From: Eutypella sp. D-1
Taxonomy: Eukaryota; Ascomycota; Sordariomycetes; Xylariales; Diatrypaceae
NCBI GenBank assembly: GCA_023313575.1
Contig: JAJTTP010000002.1
Span: forward strand, 620,001 to 684,000
Reading direction: 5' to 3'
DNA length: 64,000 bases
Of this stretch, positions 1-9,201 are shown in pieces (position 1 is the stretch's first letter; every line of letters starts with the position of its first letter). Below the pieces are notes generated by a model. That model ran no database searches, was not told the origin of the DNA, and saw nothing but the letters and a program-made list of their open reading frames with translations. The position numbers and the translations under genes are program-made.

Positions 1-1456
1 ATCAGTCCCTCATGTGCAGAGCCGCCTTTATCATCGCGATCCCAAGCCCATATCTTAGCCAGCTTCGGGTCCAGATTGCCTTCCATCATCTCGATAACGT
101 ATTTCCCGAGAATTGGGAGGAACTTCCAGCTATGGAACGACCCACCAGTCACGATGTAGAGGTTCTTCGAGTGTGGATGCTCGCAGATAATCTGGTCTTG
201 GGTTGGTGTAACCAAGTCCCTACATCAGTTAGTCGATCAAGCAGTCAAATACTTTGGTTATGTGTATGGGATGTGAGCTTGACTAACCAGCAGATTCGGT
301 AGTCCTTAATTTCCCAGTTATCGCTCTTTTTTCCATAGACACCTTTGACGGTGCGGCGTATCTCCGTCTTCATGCCCACAGACAAGTTCCACTGGTCGTA
401 GTCTGCCTTTTCTGGTGGTGCAGAAATATTTTGTTGGGCAGTCTCGTGGAATATCGTGTTAGCGAAACTCTGATCCCGATAGAACTTGAGCTGGTTTTCA
501 GGATTTGGTGGTATCACTCCGCCTGTCATGCTGTAAGCTTAGTATATGAACATCGTCGTGGTACTTAGAAGGTTGACAGCTGACTGACCTATGATGTCTT
601 CTACCTCGTTGACATAGACGGGTCCCTGGCGGAAATATCTGGCATCCTCGTCACTGAGCATCACTGAGCCTTCGCATATGGCAGCAGCAATCATGCGATG
701 GTCGGCATGGATTTCTCTGCGCTTAGGAGCGCTGTCCATTAGAAGTTTGGGGGTATAGGCCCCTGTTGCCAGAATAATATGGTTGGCTGACAGGACCTCG
801 TTCTTGAGTGTTCGAACACCGACACTTTCTCCTTCATCATTGAACATAATCTCCTTGACATCGGCAGAGACGTACTTCACGCCAGAGTCCACAGCAGCCT
901 GAATCACTTGTCTAAGGGCATTGGTGGCTTCTACCCAGCCACTGCTTTCGTTGATGAGTATTTCAGAGACGTTGGTGTAGTTGGTATCCGAGTATATGCC
1001 GCCCCAGAGCTTCTTGGTTTCCTCAGGGTTGGACATACGGTACTTCTCAGTGGAGTTCAACTTCCTATAGTTCTCGAGGATGGTCTTAGGTCGATCTGTA
1101 GGATCCGCCCAGATGAGGCCACTCTCATGGTAATAGGTATTGTACAAGGGATCGGTCCTCCATGCTTCCAGGGCCTCTATAGCGAGTTCCATGTACACGA
1201 GGCTGGTATAATCGGCGCGCACGACCTTGTTCCAATCCCAGGACGCACCGGCTTCATGAGGGAAAGGTCCTCGGTCGATGAGAACAACATTGGCATCGGG
1301 ATATTTGTGGATTAGGTGAGTGGCCACGGATGCACCAAAGACACCAGCCCCCACGATGACGTAAGAGTCATCGGTCTTGTTTGGTCCGCCCATGATATGT
1401 GAAGACAGTAGGTATGCCCCGCATACGAACCAGCTGAAAAGGAAACCGAGGGGCAT
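1..1456 (-). CDS. FAD-dependent amine/amino-acid oxidase (DAO family, fructosyl-amine/sarcosine-oxidase-like), 3' partial
   Basis: Likely oxidises the C-N bond of a secondary amine or glycated amino acid using FAD. The first exon carries a Rossmann dinucleotide motif (GAGVFGASVATHL) and the SWDWNKVVRADY segment typical of fungal amadoriase/sarcosine-oxidase-like enzymes. Inferred exons: start..585, 530..288 and 219..1 (open at the window edge). Intron 2 is GTTAGT...CTAAC...TAG and restores CWDLVTPTQD in phase; intron 1 uses a less certain GTCAGC donor (GTCAGT a few bases away is the alternative, but is out of phase). The last visible exon has TGGSFHSWKFLP, the C-terminal FAD-contact region. 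The start is uncertain: Met at 1456 begins a hydrophobic stretch that could be a signal sequence, Met at 1393 begins just before the nucleotide-binding motif. Exact substrate unknown. Confidence 0.8.
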
Positions 1457-1561
1457 AGATGACGATGGTGGACTGTGTGCAACGCTTGATGTTGGTAGGG
1501 TAGGAAGTGGAGAGGTGTATGTGTGAAGGCCCCGATGCTGAAATGAAGCAATAGGCCTCAA

Positions 1562-2752
1562 GACAGCCTCAAGGCAAGGACAAAGACCTTTCCTTTTCAG
1601 TAATGGAGTATAGGGCGGGTATCTGGATGGTGAAATGAAAAAGGGGAAAGAAGAAGCTGGTGTAGGAATAAATGCGGGATCTTCACACGGACTTTGGCGT
1701 ATCCCTCCAATTTATATTGCCCAGGTCGCTGTTTTTCCTCTTTCCTCTTTCCCCCTTTTGTTTGCATACCCCGCAGGTACTGCTATATACCGTGAGGTAG
1801 CAAGGGTAGGTAAGTGGTTAGGTTACTTGAATGTGGCAAGGTTGTCAAACATGTGAAACCCTCCTCTGCCTAACATCTAGTGGTTGGTGGGTAGTACGCG
1901 GCCAAGCATGGTTGGTTGATTGTCACTTTGCACAGCGAGTACACGTCTCTCGCAACATCCTTGTCCTAGTCTTTCTAGTCCAGCTATCATTTCTATCGTT
2001 ATATTGGATAGCCTTGAACATACCAGCTTACGTGGGGGGGGGGGGGGGTTGAAGGGCTTATCACCGTGTCGGTCATATCCAGGTTTCATCCGAGTATTAT
2101 TGTATCTTCTTTCCTCTTTTCTACGAAATACCTTAATCCCCCTACCATGTTATCGGCTGAGGTACGGCATAAAGGATTCGGAGATAGGTGGCGAGGTTTT
2201 AAAAAAGGGATAGCCACAGGTAGATAGCTGCGGAGGATTTCCTATATCAACCGCAACACGCTGGTACGGCCCTTGGGCTTACCCCAGCCGTCCCATACAC
2301 TATACAGTGTCGGCACCCAGCCATTTAAATAGCCCTACCTGTGAGGTACACACGTCGATAAGCCCTGAATAGTATGGTCCACCCGGACGTAAAATAAATC
2401 ATCATCATCATAATCATCATTCGTTTTACTCCGGTATTTCGTACCTCCATAAAACGAGGGCAAAAAAGGAGCAGCCTAGGTGTATAGCCATTCCACCAGA
2501 TTGCCTGACTGATAAAGAAAGGGGATACGAAGGCGTAAGCAAGAGGCGACTTAATGAAGAGGGAATACGGGGCAGACCAAAGAATATAGGAAGGGAAACC
2601 CTGCCAACTTTCAGCAATAGGAGTCTTAACGTCACATAATCGCCACTGTATGTGCACCAGTGCCGAGAGGTGTTACACATGAGCACGCGCTGCCGCATGC
2701 ATACCAGCCAGCAGGTTCCAAGGCTAACAGATTAGGCGCCTGTAAGCCGGTA
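1562..2752. other. Intergenic region with a 15-G tract
   Basis: Between the oxidase promoter and the 3' end of the GH78-like gene. It holds a run of 15 G at 2034-2048 and an (ATC)n-like stretch near 2398-2420. No coding exon with credible splice signals or family similarity was found. Confidence 0.6.
2034..2048. repeat. Homopolymer tract G15
   Basis: Fifteen consecutive G on the plus strand in intergenic DNA; one of several 12-21 nt G/C runs in this window. Confidence 0.95.
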
Positions 2753-5277
2753 TCAATCATACTCAAAAACGTGGCTCCCTGAGGAGATAAACTGCGTCGT
2801 AGAGTTGCCGAGGACAACTTCAGCGGTCGTCCCGGGTGGCACGATAACCTCGAGCCTAACCCGTCCGTCATCTCCCTCCCCTAGTTTCCTCCATGAGCTC
2901 CGAGCGATCCCGAACGGGGTCACCATCGAGTACGCAGCGTGCGCCAGCCCGCCCCCGATAAAAGGTCTTACGCGCATCCGTCGGTATCCCGGGGAGGAGG
3001 CGCTAAGCCCGGCGACGCACTCCTGAAGCCAGCGAGCCGCGGCTCCCAACGCATAGTGATTATGTGACCAACAAGCCTTGCTACGCCCCCGATTCTTGTC
3101 GTCGTAATAGCCATGCCATGTCTCCCACATGGTCGTCGCCCCTTTCTCCTGAACAGGATAGAGCCATGACGGGACCGTATTCTGCAGGAGCGGCCGGTAA
3201 GCGACATCGGCGCGGCCGTGGTTTGCGAGCGCGGAGCGCAGGGAGAAGTAATCCTGTGCTAAGGAAGCCCGTCGCCAGGTGGTCTCCCGCCGCCTCGATA
3301 AGCTCGACGAGCCGCCGGGTCGCAGTCGCCTTCTCTTCTTCCGTAACCAGCAAGTCGAACATCAGGCCTCGCATGTAGTCATCCTGGTAATCTTGGGCAA
3401 TACGGGCACCGCCGTCCCTAACGAAGGCCACGCGCCACGCCTTGCGCGTCTGCGTGAAAAGCTTGAGATAGTTCGTTGATTCCTGCTCTTTTCCCAGCAC
3501 CTTGCAGATTTCTGACAACAGTTGGGCCGAGTGGGCCATGTAGGCGGTTGGGATGGCCGCGCTGGGGAAGAGGAAATTGTAGACCATCTGGAAGCTCGAC
3601 TCCGACGCTCGGAGCCACTCTCCCCAGTGGTAACCCGTGTCGAGGATATAGTGCTCCAGACCATCCGCTAGGCCACCAAAGATCCAGCGCCGCCAGCTTC
3701 GGTACTTGCGGGCCCGCGTCGCGAGACTGTCCACCCAGAGCTTCATACTGTTGTACTGCGCCGCCAGGATGTCGGTGTCACCGTAGGACGTGTACAGAGT
3801 CCAGGGCACCATGACGCTGGCATCGCCCCAGCCGACGGCCCCGGCCATGCGACTCGCAAAGAGGCCCAGACCACTGCTGAACTGCGAAGCGCCGCTGGGG
3901 ATGTAAGGTGGGATGGCGCCGTCCGTGCGCTGCTCCGCTGCGAGGTTCCGGAGGTAGCGGCGGAGAAAAGCTCTGCTGTCTATGAGCGTGGTGGCCGTGG
4001 GCGCAAAGACCTGGACGTCCCCGGTCCAGCCCATCCTCTCGCGTGTTGGACAATCCGTTGCCGTGTCCATAAAATTCCCACGCATGCTCCAGAGCACGTT
4101 CTTGTGAAAGCGTTCGAGGCGCTCGTCGGAGCAGGTGAAGGAACCGACCTGGTTAGCCTTGGTGGATAGGACGATGCCCTCCACGTCGGTCAGCTCAAGA
4201 TCATAATCAAGCCCCTTGACCTCGACATAGCGGAAACCGTAGATGCTGAACCAGGGCTGAAACACGGTATCTTCGCCGGAAAGGGTGATGCTGTCCCTTG
4301 AGGAACCAGAACGGTAAGAGGTAATGCAGATCAAGTTCGCCCTCGCTGGTTAACACTTCACTATACGTTATCGATACACTGGTGCCAACGCTTCCGCGCA
4401 GCCGGATCCTTACGATGCCCGTGAAGTTCTGACCGAAGTCGAGAATGTGGGCGCCTGAATGAGTCCTGCGCACTAACTTACAAGGCAGGCGCATTACCTC
4501 GTCAGCCCTTTCAGCCTCTACCCGCACTAAGGCAGCCAGGCGGTTTCCATATCGCGCGCGACCTTCTGTTATACCAATCTGGCCGCGGAATCTCCCGTCA
4601 GCCACGGCGACACTGACAACGTTCTCCCCAGATTTCAGGAATGGCGTGATATCGTAGGCCTGATACTCGGTGTAATGATCGAACGGCGTCCAGCGTGGGA
4701 CAAGAGCATTGCCAGCGACGGAAACGCCGTTTATGAACAGCTTGTACCATCCACACGCCGTAGCGTAGGCTCTAGCTCGTGCTGGGTCATCACTGAGTTT
4801 TAGGCGTCCTGTGAGGTAGATTGTGCTTTTATCTCCCGAGTAGCCAGTTTCGGGAGCGCTAATCAAGCTTGCCTTCCAGGCAGTCTGCTCGAGGAGGCCC
4901 ATCTCGAATCATGACTGCTCACTGGCGGACCAGTTGCCGTGGTCCATGTCGGCTGAACTGTCACCAGCGTCTTGATGTCCCCAGACGCGGACGCGCCAGT
5001 AGTACCTCGTCTTGCTCTGGAGGGGGGAGGCGCCTCCATAGAGAGCTTTGAAGCCACTCCCCGGGTTGATAGACGACCGGCCGGTATCCCATTGAAGGGT
5101 ATGAGGCTCAAAAGCTGCTGATGTTGAAACCTGGAGCGCAAAAGCCGATATTGCGGTATCAACACTGATGGATGCATCCTCCACTGGAAGCTTCCAACTG
5201 AACTCCGGAGTTGCCGTGCCGATCCCCAAGGGGGTGACCAGATGGTTGACACGGAGTTCGGAGGGCCGGAGTGACAT
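2753..5277 (-). pseudogene. GH78 alpha-L-rhamnosidase-like gene with one in-frame stop and two frameshifts
   Basis: The conceptual protein of about 830 aa has the full order of a bacterial-type GH78 enzyme: N-terminal Ig-like segment (MSLRPSELRVNH), beta-sandwich with FINGVSVAGNALVPRWTPFD, the IYGFRYVEVKG strand, the (alpha/alpha)6 barrel with DCPTRERMGWTGD (proposed general-acid Glu) and GDHLATGFLSTG, then TMWETW and a C-terminal beta domain. Three lesions break it. (1) TGA at 4911-4909, in the frame that continues without a gap on both sides, where a Trp codon is likely. (2) Near 4320, the unit TTACCTC/TTACC is duplicated (+7). (3) Near 3240, GCGCTCC/GCGCTC is duplicated (+7). Removing each 7-mer rejoins conserved sequence. 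No splice signals explain these. GH78 enzymes release L-rhamnose from plant polysaccharides or glycosides. Start taken at Met 5277; Met 5295 is also possible. Confidence 0.8.
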
Positions 5278-5295
5278 AGTAGCGCGCCGGTCCAC

Positions 5296-6394
5296 ATTTC
5301 TCCTTTAAAATGAGGCACTAATAAAGAAGAGGATATTGGTTGGCAATTGTAGGTTTGGGATCGCCGCCACCGCGGTACATGAAGCACGTGCTTTTCTTTA
5401 TGGCACCAACTTTATCGGAAGAAAATTGACCAAGAGAAAAAGAAAAAAACAGCGGGAGTACGGTGAAAACCGAAAACCGCTCTCCACTCCCGTCTCCGCC
5501 CTCCGTTCTCCCGCGCAAACATCGTGGGATGGATCCGGTCCGACGCGGGCGCCGCGCTTTTTCTCCACCAAACTAATCTACTCTTCTTCATTTCTCATTA
5601 TATATACCTCATAGGTACATACAAGACCTGATGATGAAGCTACCTGGAGCTAATTCACTAGCTACCTACATGTAATAATCATGTTTTGAATGCAGTCAAC
5701 TTTATAATACGGACCTCGGGGAGGGGAGTATACGAAGTAAAGTACCTAGGGATAGCAAGATGAACTAGGGGAAAAGTGGCTAATATTTTGTGGCTGGTAA
5801 ATAATGTTTAAGCACCTCCCCACACCCCCTGGTCCCCCCCACCTTCAAGGATGACGGGTTGTTATTAGATTATGGATGTTTCCCGTCTTTATACTTCGTA
5901 CATATTTCATTCTTTATCCTGCAGCCTGCAACACAGCATCCGACCATAAACCCATAGGACTTACCAAACCAACAGGGCTTATCCTACCCTGCCCTTGCCT
6001 GCTTCGATGCCTCCTCAATAGCCTTAATAGTCTCTCTCTATAGCGAATGAAAATCACGAATTCCTAATCTACTACACCATCCACCATCCAACCATTTGTC
6101 CCTCGCAAATCCATTTTTTATCTACCTAGGTACTTAGGTATATTATGATGTCGTCGTCCTGCTCCGTCCTCCACCACCAACACCATCACCACCACCACTA
6201 CTACTACGACTACGTACGGGGATCCTATGTGACCCTACCATGATGTGTTTGTCTCGATTCCTTTTCCGTCTTCGCGTTCCTCGTCCTCCCCACTCCACCC
6301 TCACTTATCACCCACGACAAAGGGGGCTGCCGCAAGACTGAAGAGACCGAAAAGACTGGATTCACCGAATTCACTGGAAAAAAAACAAAACACA
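5296..6394. other. Divergent promoter region between the GH78-like gene and the hydrolase
   Basis: Contains CT-rich and CCACCA-rich stretches (about 6160-6200) typical of fungal core promoters/5' UTRs, and a CTACCTAGGTACTTAGGTA motif at about 6122-6140. An open frame upstream of 6395 (from 6245) is low-complexity Ser/Pro and is read here as 5' UTR. No gene seen. Confidence 0.55.
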
Positions 6395-7624
6395 ATGCTT
6401 CCCCCGAATCCTACCTTGAGCTTCACCCTCCCGAGCCTATACGACGACACTAAACTCGATTGTCGCATCTATCACCCTGAATGTCTGACCGACCCCTCCA
6501 TCCTCGATTCCGAAACACCATCATGGCGAAAACAGGCCGCCGTCGTAGCACACCCTTATGCTCCATTAGGTGGCTGTTATGATGATGGCGTAGTTGATGT
6601 CGTCGCCGGTACTCTGCTTCAGGTAGGATACGTCGTGGCCACCTTCAATTTTAGAGGCGCCCAGTCTTCCGCCGGCCGTACTTCTTGGTCTTCCAAACCA
6701 GAACAGGCCGACTATATGTCTGTCCTCGGCTTTCTAGCCTACTACGTGCACTACTTAGACGCCCCATCACCTAAGAGGTTACGTGCGATCCCCCCCGCCC
6801 CCGTTCTACTACAAGCTGGCTATTCCTATGGTGCCACCGTAACGACGAAGCTCCCGTCCCTCGGCGACATCCTCTCCTACTTGGTCTCCCCCGTCATCCA
6901 TACCGCCGCAGCCGACATCCGTCTCCGAGCCCAACATCTAGCCGAGCAGCAGAATGCATTGGCCGCCGTTCCCCTCTCGCCTAGAAGGTCACTGGGCGTG
7001 CGTGTTGGGGGCCAAGAGGATATCACACCACCGTCACCTCGGCGCCCGAGATCGCACTCGTATGCCCACGAGGAGGGTATACGGAGGGGCGTCAGGGAGC
7101 TGCTGGCGCGGACGAGGATCATCCACCGGAAACACCACCGGAGGGTGTCCGAGGGGGAGCACGAGATGGAGCATGTCGAGGAGTGCATGGAACGAATCGA
7201 GGCCTTCACCGCTTTCCGCAGTGCCTACCTTGTCGTTTCCCCGCCCTTCGGGATCCTGACCAACCTCATAACCATGACCTTCACCAGCCCCTACTCATCT
7301 TGTCCTAAGAGGTCTCATCATAAGCCCCGAAACACGCCAGTTGACGCCCAAGACGATGATGGTACGGATGACGAGGCCGGTATCACCGTGGCCGACAAGA
7401 AGCTTGTGGCTAATCCTACCCTGGCTGTCTACGGCGACCAGGACACGTTCCTGGCGCTGAAGAAGATGCGGGAGTGGGCTGGCTATCTCGGTGGTGTAAG
7501 AGGTTCCGGGTTCCGCTATGTCGAGGTGTCCGGTGCGGGACACTTCTGGGTAGAGGACCGGGTCATGTTGAGGCTCCGAGATGCGGTTGGGGCCTTCGCA
7601 TTTGGGTTACTACGGAATCAATAG
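6395..7624 (+). CDS. Alpha/beta-hydrolase-fold protein
   Basis: Intron-less, 409 aa from the chosen Met. The fold's landmarks are all present: an early His-rich strand (VAHPYAPLGG), the FNFRGAQSSAGRTSW turn, a nucleophile elbow GYSYGA (Ser), YGDQDTFL (probable catalytic Asp) and GAGHFW (catalytic His near the C-terminus). This resembles the COG2945-type small-molecule hydrolases of fungi. An Arg/Glu-rich insert (about residues 190-265) separates the elbow from the acid residue and is probably a lid or disordered. The Met at 6395 was preferred over the one at 6245 because AACACAATG is a good fungal start context and similarity to the fold begins just after it. Substrate unknown. Confidence 0.75.
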   Translation: MLPPNPTLSFTLPSLYDDTKLDCRIYHPECLTDPSILDSETPSWRKQAAVVAHPYAPLGGCYDDGVVDVVAGTLLQVGYVVATFNFRGAQSSAGRTSWSSKPEQADYMSVLGFLAYYVHYLDAPSPKRLRAIPPAPVLLQAGYSYGATVTTKLPSLGDILSYLVSPVIHTAAADIRLRAQHLAEQQNALAAVPLSPRRSLGVRVGGQEDITPPSPRRPRSHSYAHEEGIRRGVRELLARTRIIHRKHHRRVSEGEHEMEHVEECMERIEAFTAFRSAYLVVSPPFGILTNLITMTFTSPYSSCPKRSHHKPRNTPVDAQDDDGTDDEAGITVADKKLVANPTLAVYGDQDTFLALKKMREWAGYLGGVRGSGFRYVEVSGAGHFWVEDRVMLRLRDAVGAFAFGLLRNQ

Positions 7625-7628
7625 CATG

Positions 7629-7649
7629 CCCCCCCCCCCCCCCCCCCCC
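7629..7649. repeat. Homopolymer tract C21
   Basis: Twenty-one consecutive C begin five bases after the hydrolase stop codon, so they lie in its 3' UTR. Confidence 0.95.
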
Positions 7650-7716
7650 GATTCTCCCCCAAAAGGGGACATGTTCGTGCGCTGGTCGTTACATATATAC
7701 TTAAATATGTATGCGA

Positions 7717-7741
7717 AACCCCGGTGGTGTCGACCGGGGTT
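7717..7741. repeat. GC-rich inverted repeat (9-bp arms, 7-nt loop)
   Basis: AACCCCGGT at 7717-7725 is the exact reverse complement of ACCGGGGTT at 7733-7741, with loop GGTGTCG. It lies about 95 bp after the hydrolase stop codon, so it could form an RNA hairpin in the 3' UTR. Confidence 0.7.
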
Positions 7742-8115
7742 GTACTTATTAGAAGAAGCATAGCACGCCTTCTGAGGACTTTATCGTATACCTTTTAATG
7801 GTAATCAATTAATTATGATAGCTTTGATTATCTATGGCAACCTCGAACATCCCGAGGTCACCATTTCCCCCGTAAATCTAGGATCGCGATATATCTACTT
7901 ACCTTATGTAGGTAGGAGTACCTTCAGTTGAAATCTCGATATATGTATATATTCAGTAGTTACGTCCTTCGTGTATATAAACTTATTTAGTACTAGAGTA
8001 TTTTGGTAGATTACAGATGCCCCCCACTCCCCTCCCTCACAGCCCCTTACAGATCTATAAGTAGGGACTTAGTTGAGTAGTTGGGTGGGCTGGTGGGATG
8101 ACACTTTGAATAAGC

Positions 8116-8313
8116 TTAATGGTGGTCACATTTTGGGGTAGGCTTGGCATGGGAAGGGGCTGGCTGGCCGGGTTTGTTGGCTTGTGACCGTCGTTGTTGA
8201 CGCATTCCGGGGTCAGATGCCGCTTCCTCGGAAAGATCTGGGGCAACCTGGACGAGTCGGAATGTCGGATTGTCGGGCTTTTTATATACCGCCTTTTCAT
8301 TCAGATCAGGCAC
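8116..8313 (-). CDS. Possible small protein, 65 aa (doubtful)
   Basis: An open frame of 65 codons beginning MPDLNEKAVYKKPDN and ending in a Lys/Pro/His-rich tail. Codon use looks more gene-like than in neighbouring chance ORFs (many C-ending codons, Lys as AAG). No family recognised, no signal peptide or membrane segment, and no clear splice extension. It could equally be a chance ORF in intergenic DNA. Confidence 0.25.
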   Translation of the reverse strand: MPDLNEKAVYKKPDNPTFRLVQVAPDLSEEAASDPGMRQQRRSQANKPGQPAPSHAKPTPKCDHH

Positions 8314-9201
8314 GTGAAGACGCCTGTTAGTACCTAGGTAGTAAGTACCTAGATCTCAGTCTATTACGTAGTGTCTGAAATGTACGGGTACGGGTACGGA
8401 CTTCCACCCAGTTAATTGTCTACCTAGAGTGTGGGGTATCCCGGTTCAGGTGTGCAATTACCCCATCGGGCAAGTACCCAGGCCGTACCTTGAAAGCTTA
8501 GAACCTTGGAAATCTCCAACTTGTGACTTGTTGTTGACTTCCAAGGTTACTACTAACTTGTGGAAGGAGTAAATTGAAGGTGTCATCCATGGATATCATC
8601 TTTCACGTCTTCAATTCACATACTTCACTTACGTCCACAACTTATTATACAACTGGGCAACACTGGTGGCTGGCTGAGTTATCACGACAATTATGACCTC
8701 TTCAAGTGAGACATACATATATATATGATCGGGACTTGAAAAGTGGCCTCTATTACCGACCGATTGGATCTCCCCGGTCAATAGATAATTAATTACCTAG
8801 ACTTTATTTCCCCAGCTTTGCCAGCTCACCGGTTCATCAGTGCATCATCATATAATTATAGTTCATTGAGGTCGTCTATGGTTTATGATACACAACTGCC
8901 TTTGTCGCTTCATAGCATAAAATTAGCATAACTTACGCATTTCTTTTGTCCAGCCATTTTCTTATCCTTGTTGTTTATATATATCAGTGTTTCTCAAGTC
9001 ATTCATCGTCACCTCTACCTCACTTGATTATCGCTGACGGCACCAAGTTCACCTACTCCGCTCCCCGGTCTCAAGACCATGTCGAGACAATTTAGGTAGG
9101 CTGGGTACTTAGGTAGTCTAGGATGTGATACTCCGGAGACACCCCCTTCCCCCCCGTTCCCAGCAAAAAAAAAATCGACTCCCCTACCCCCTACCTTCGT
9201 C

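Larger units (their letters stand above)
7650..9201. other. Intergenic region, AT-rich, with hairpin and CCTAGG motifs
   Basis: Holds the perfect inverted repeat at 7717-7741, several TACCTAGGTA-like motifs (around 8331-8353) and AT-rich tracts. Apart from the doubtful small ORF at 8116-8313 no gene was recognised. The last part is the 5' leader of the patatin gene. Confidence 0.55.

Noticed and set aside
4863..5295. Possible intron removing the TGA in the GH78 gene
   Set aside because: The frame continues directly on both sides of the TGA with conserved sequence, so no intron is needed and none fits.
6245..6394. N-terminal extension of the hydrolase
   Set aside because: Low-complexity Ser/Pro in the CT-rich leader; the Met at 6395 has better context and precedes the conserved fold.
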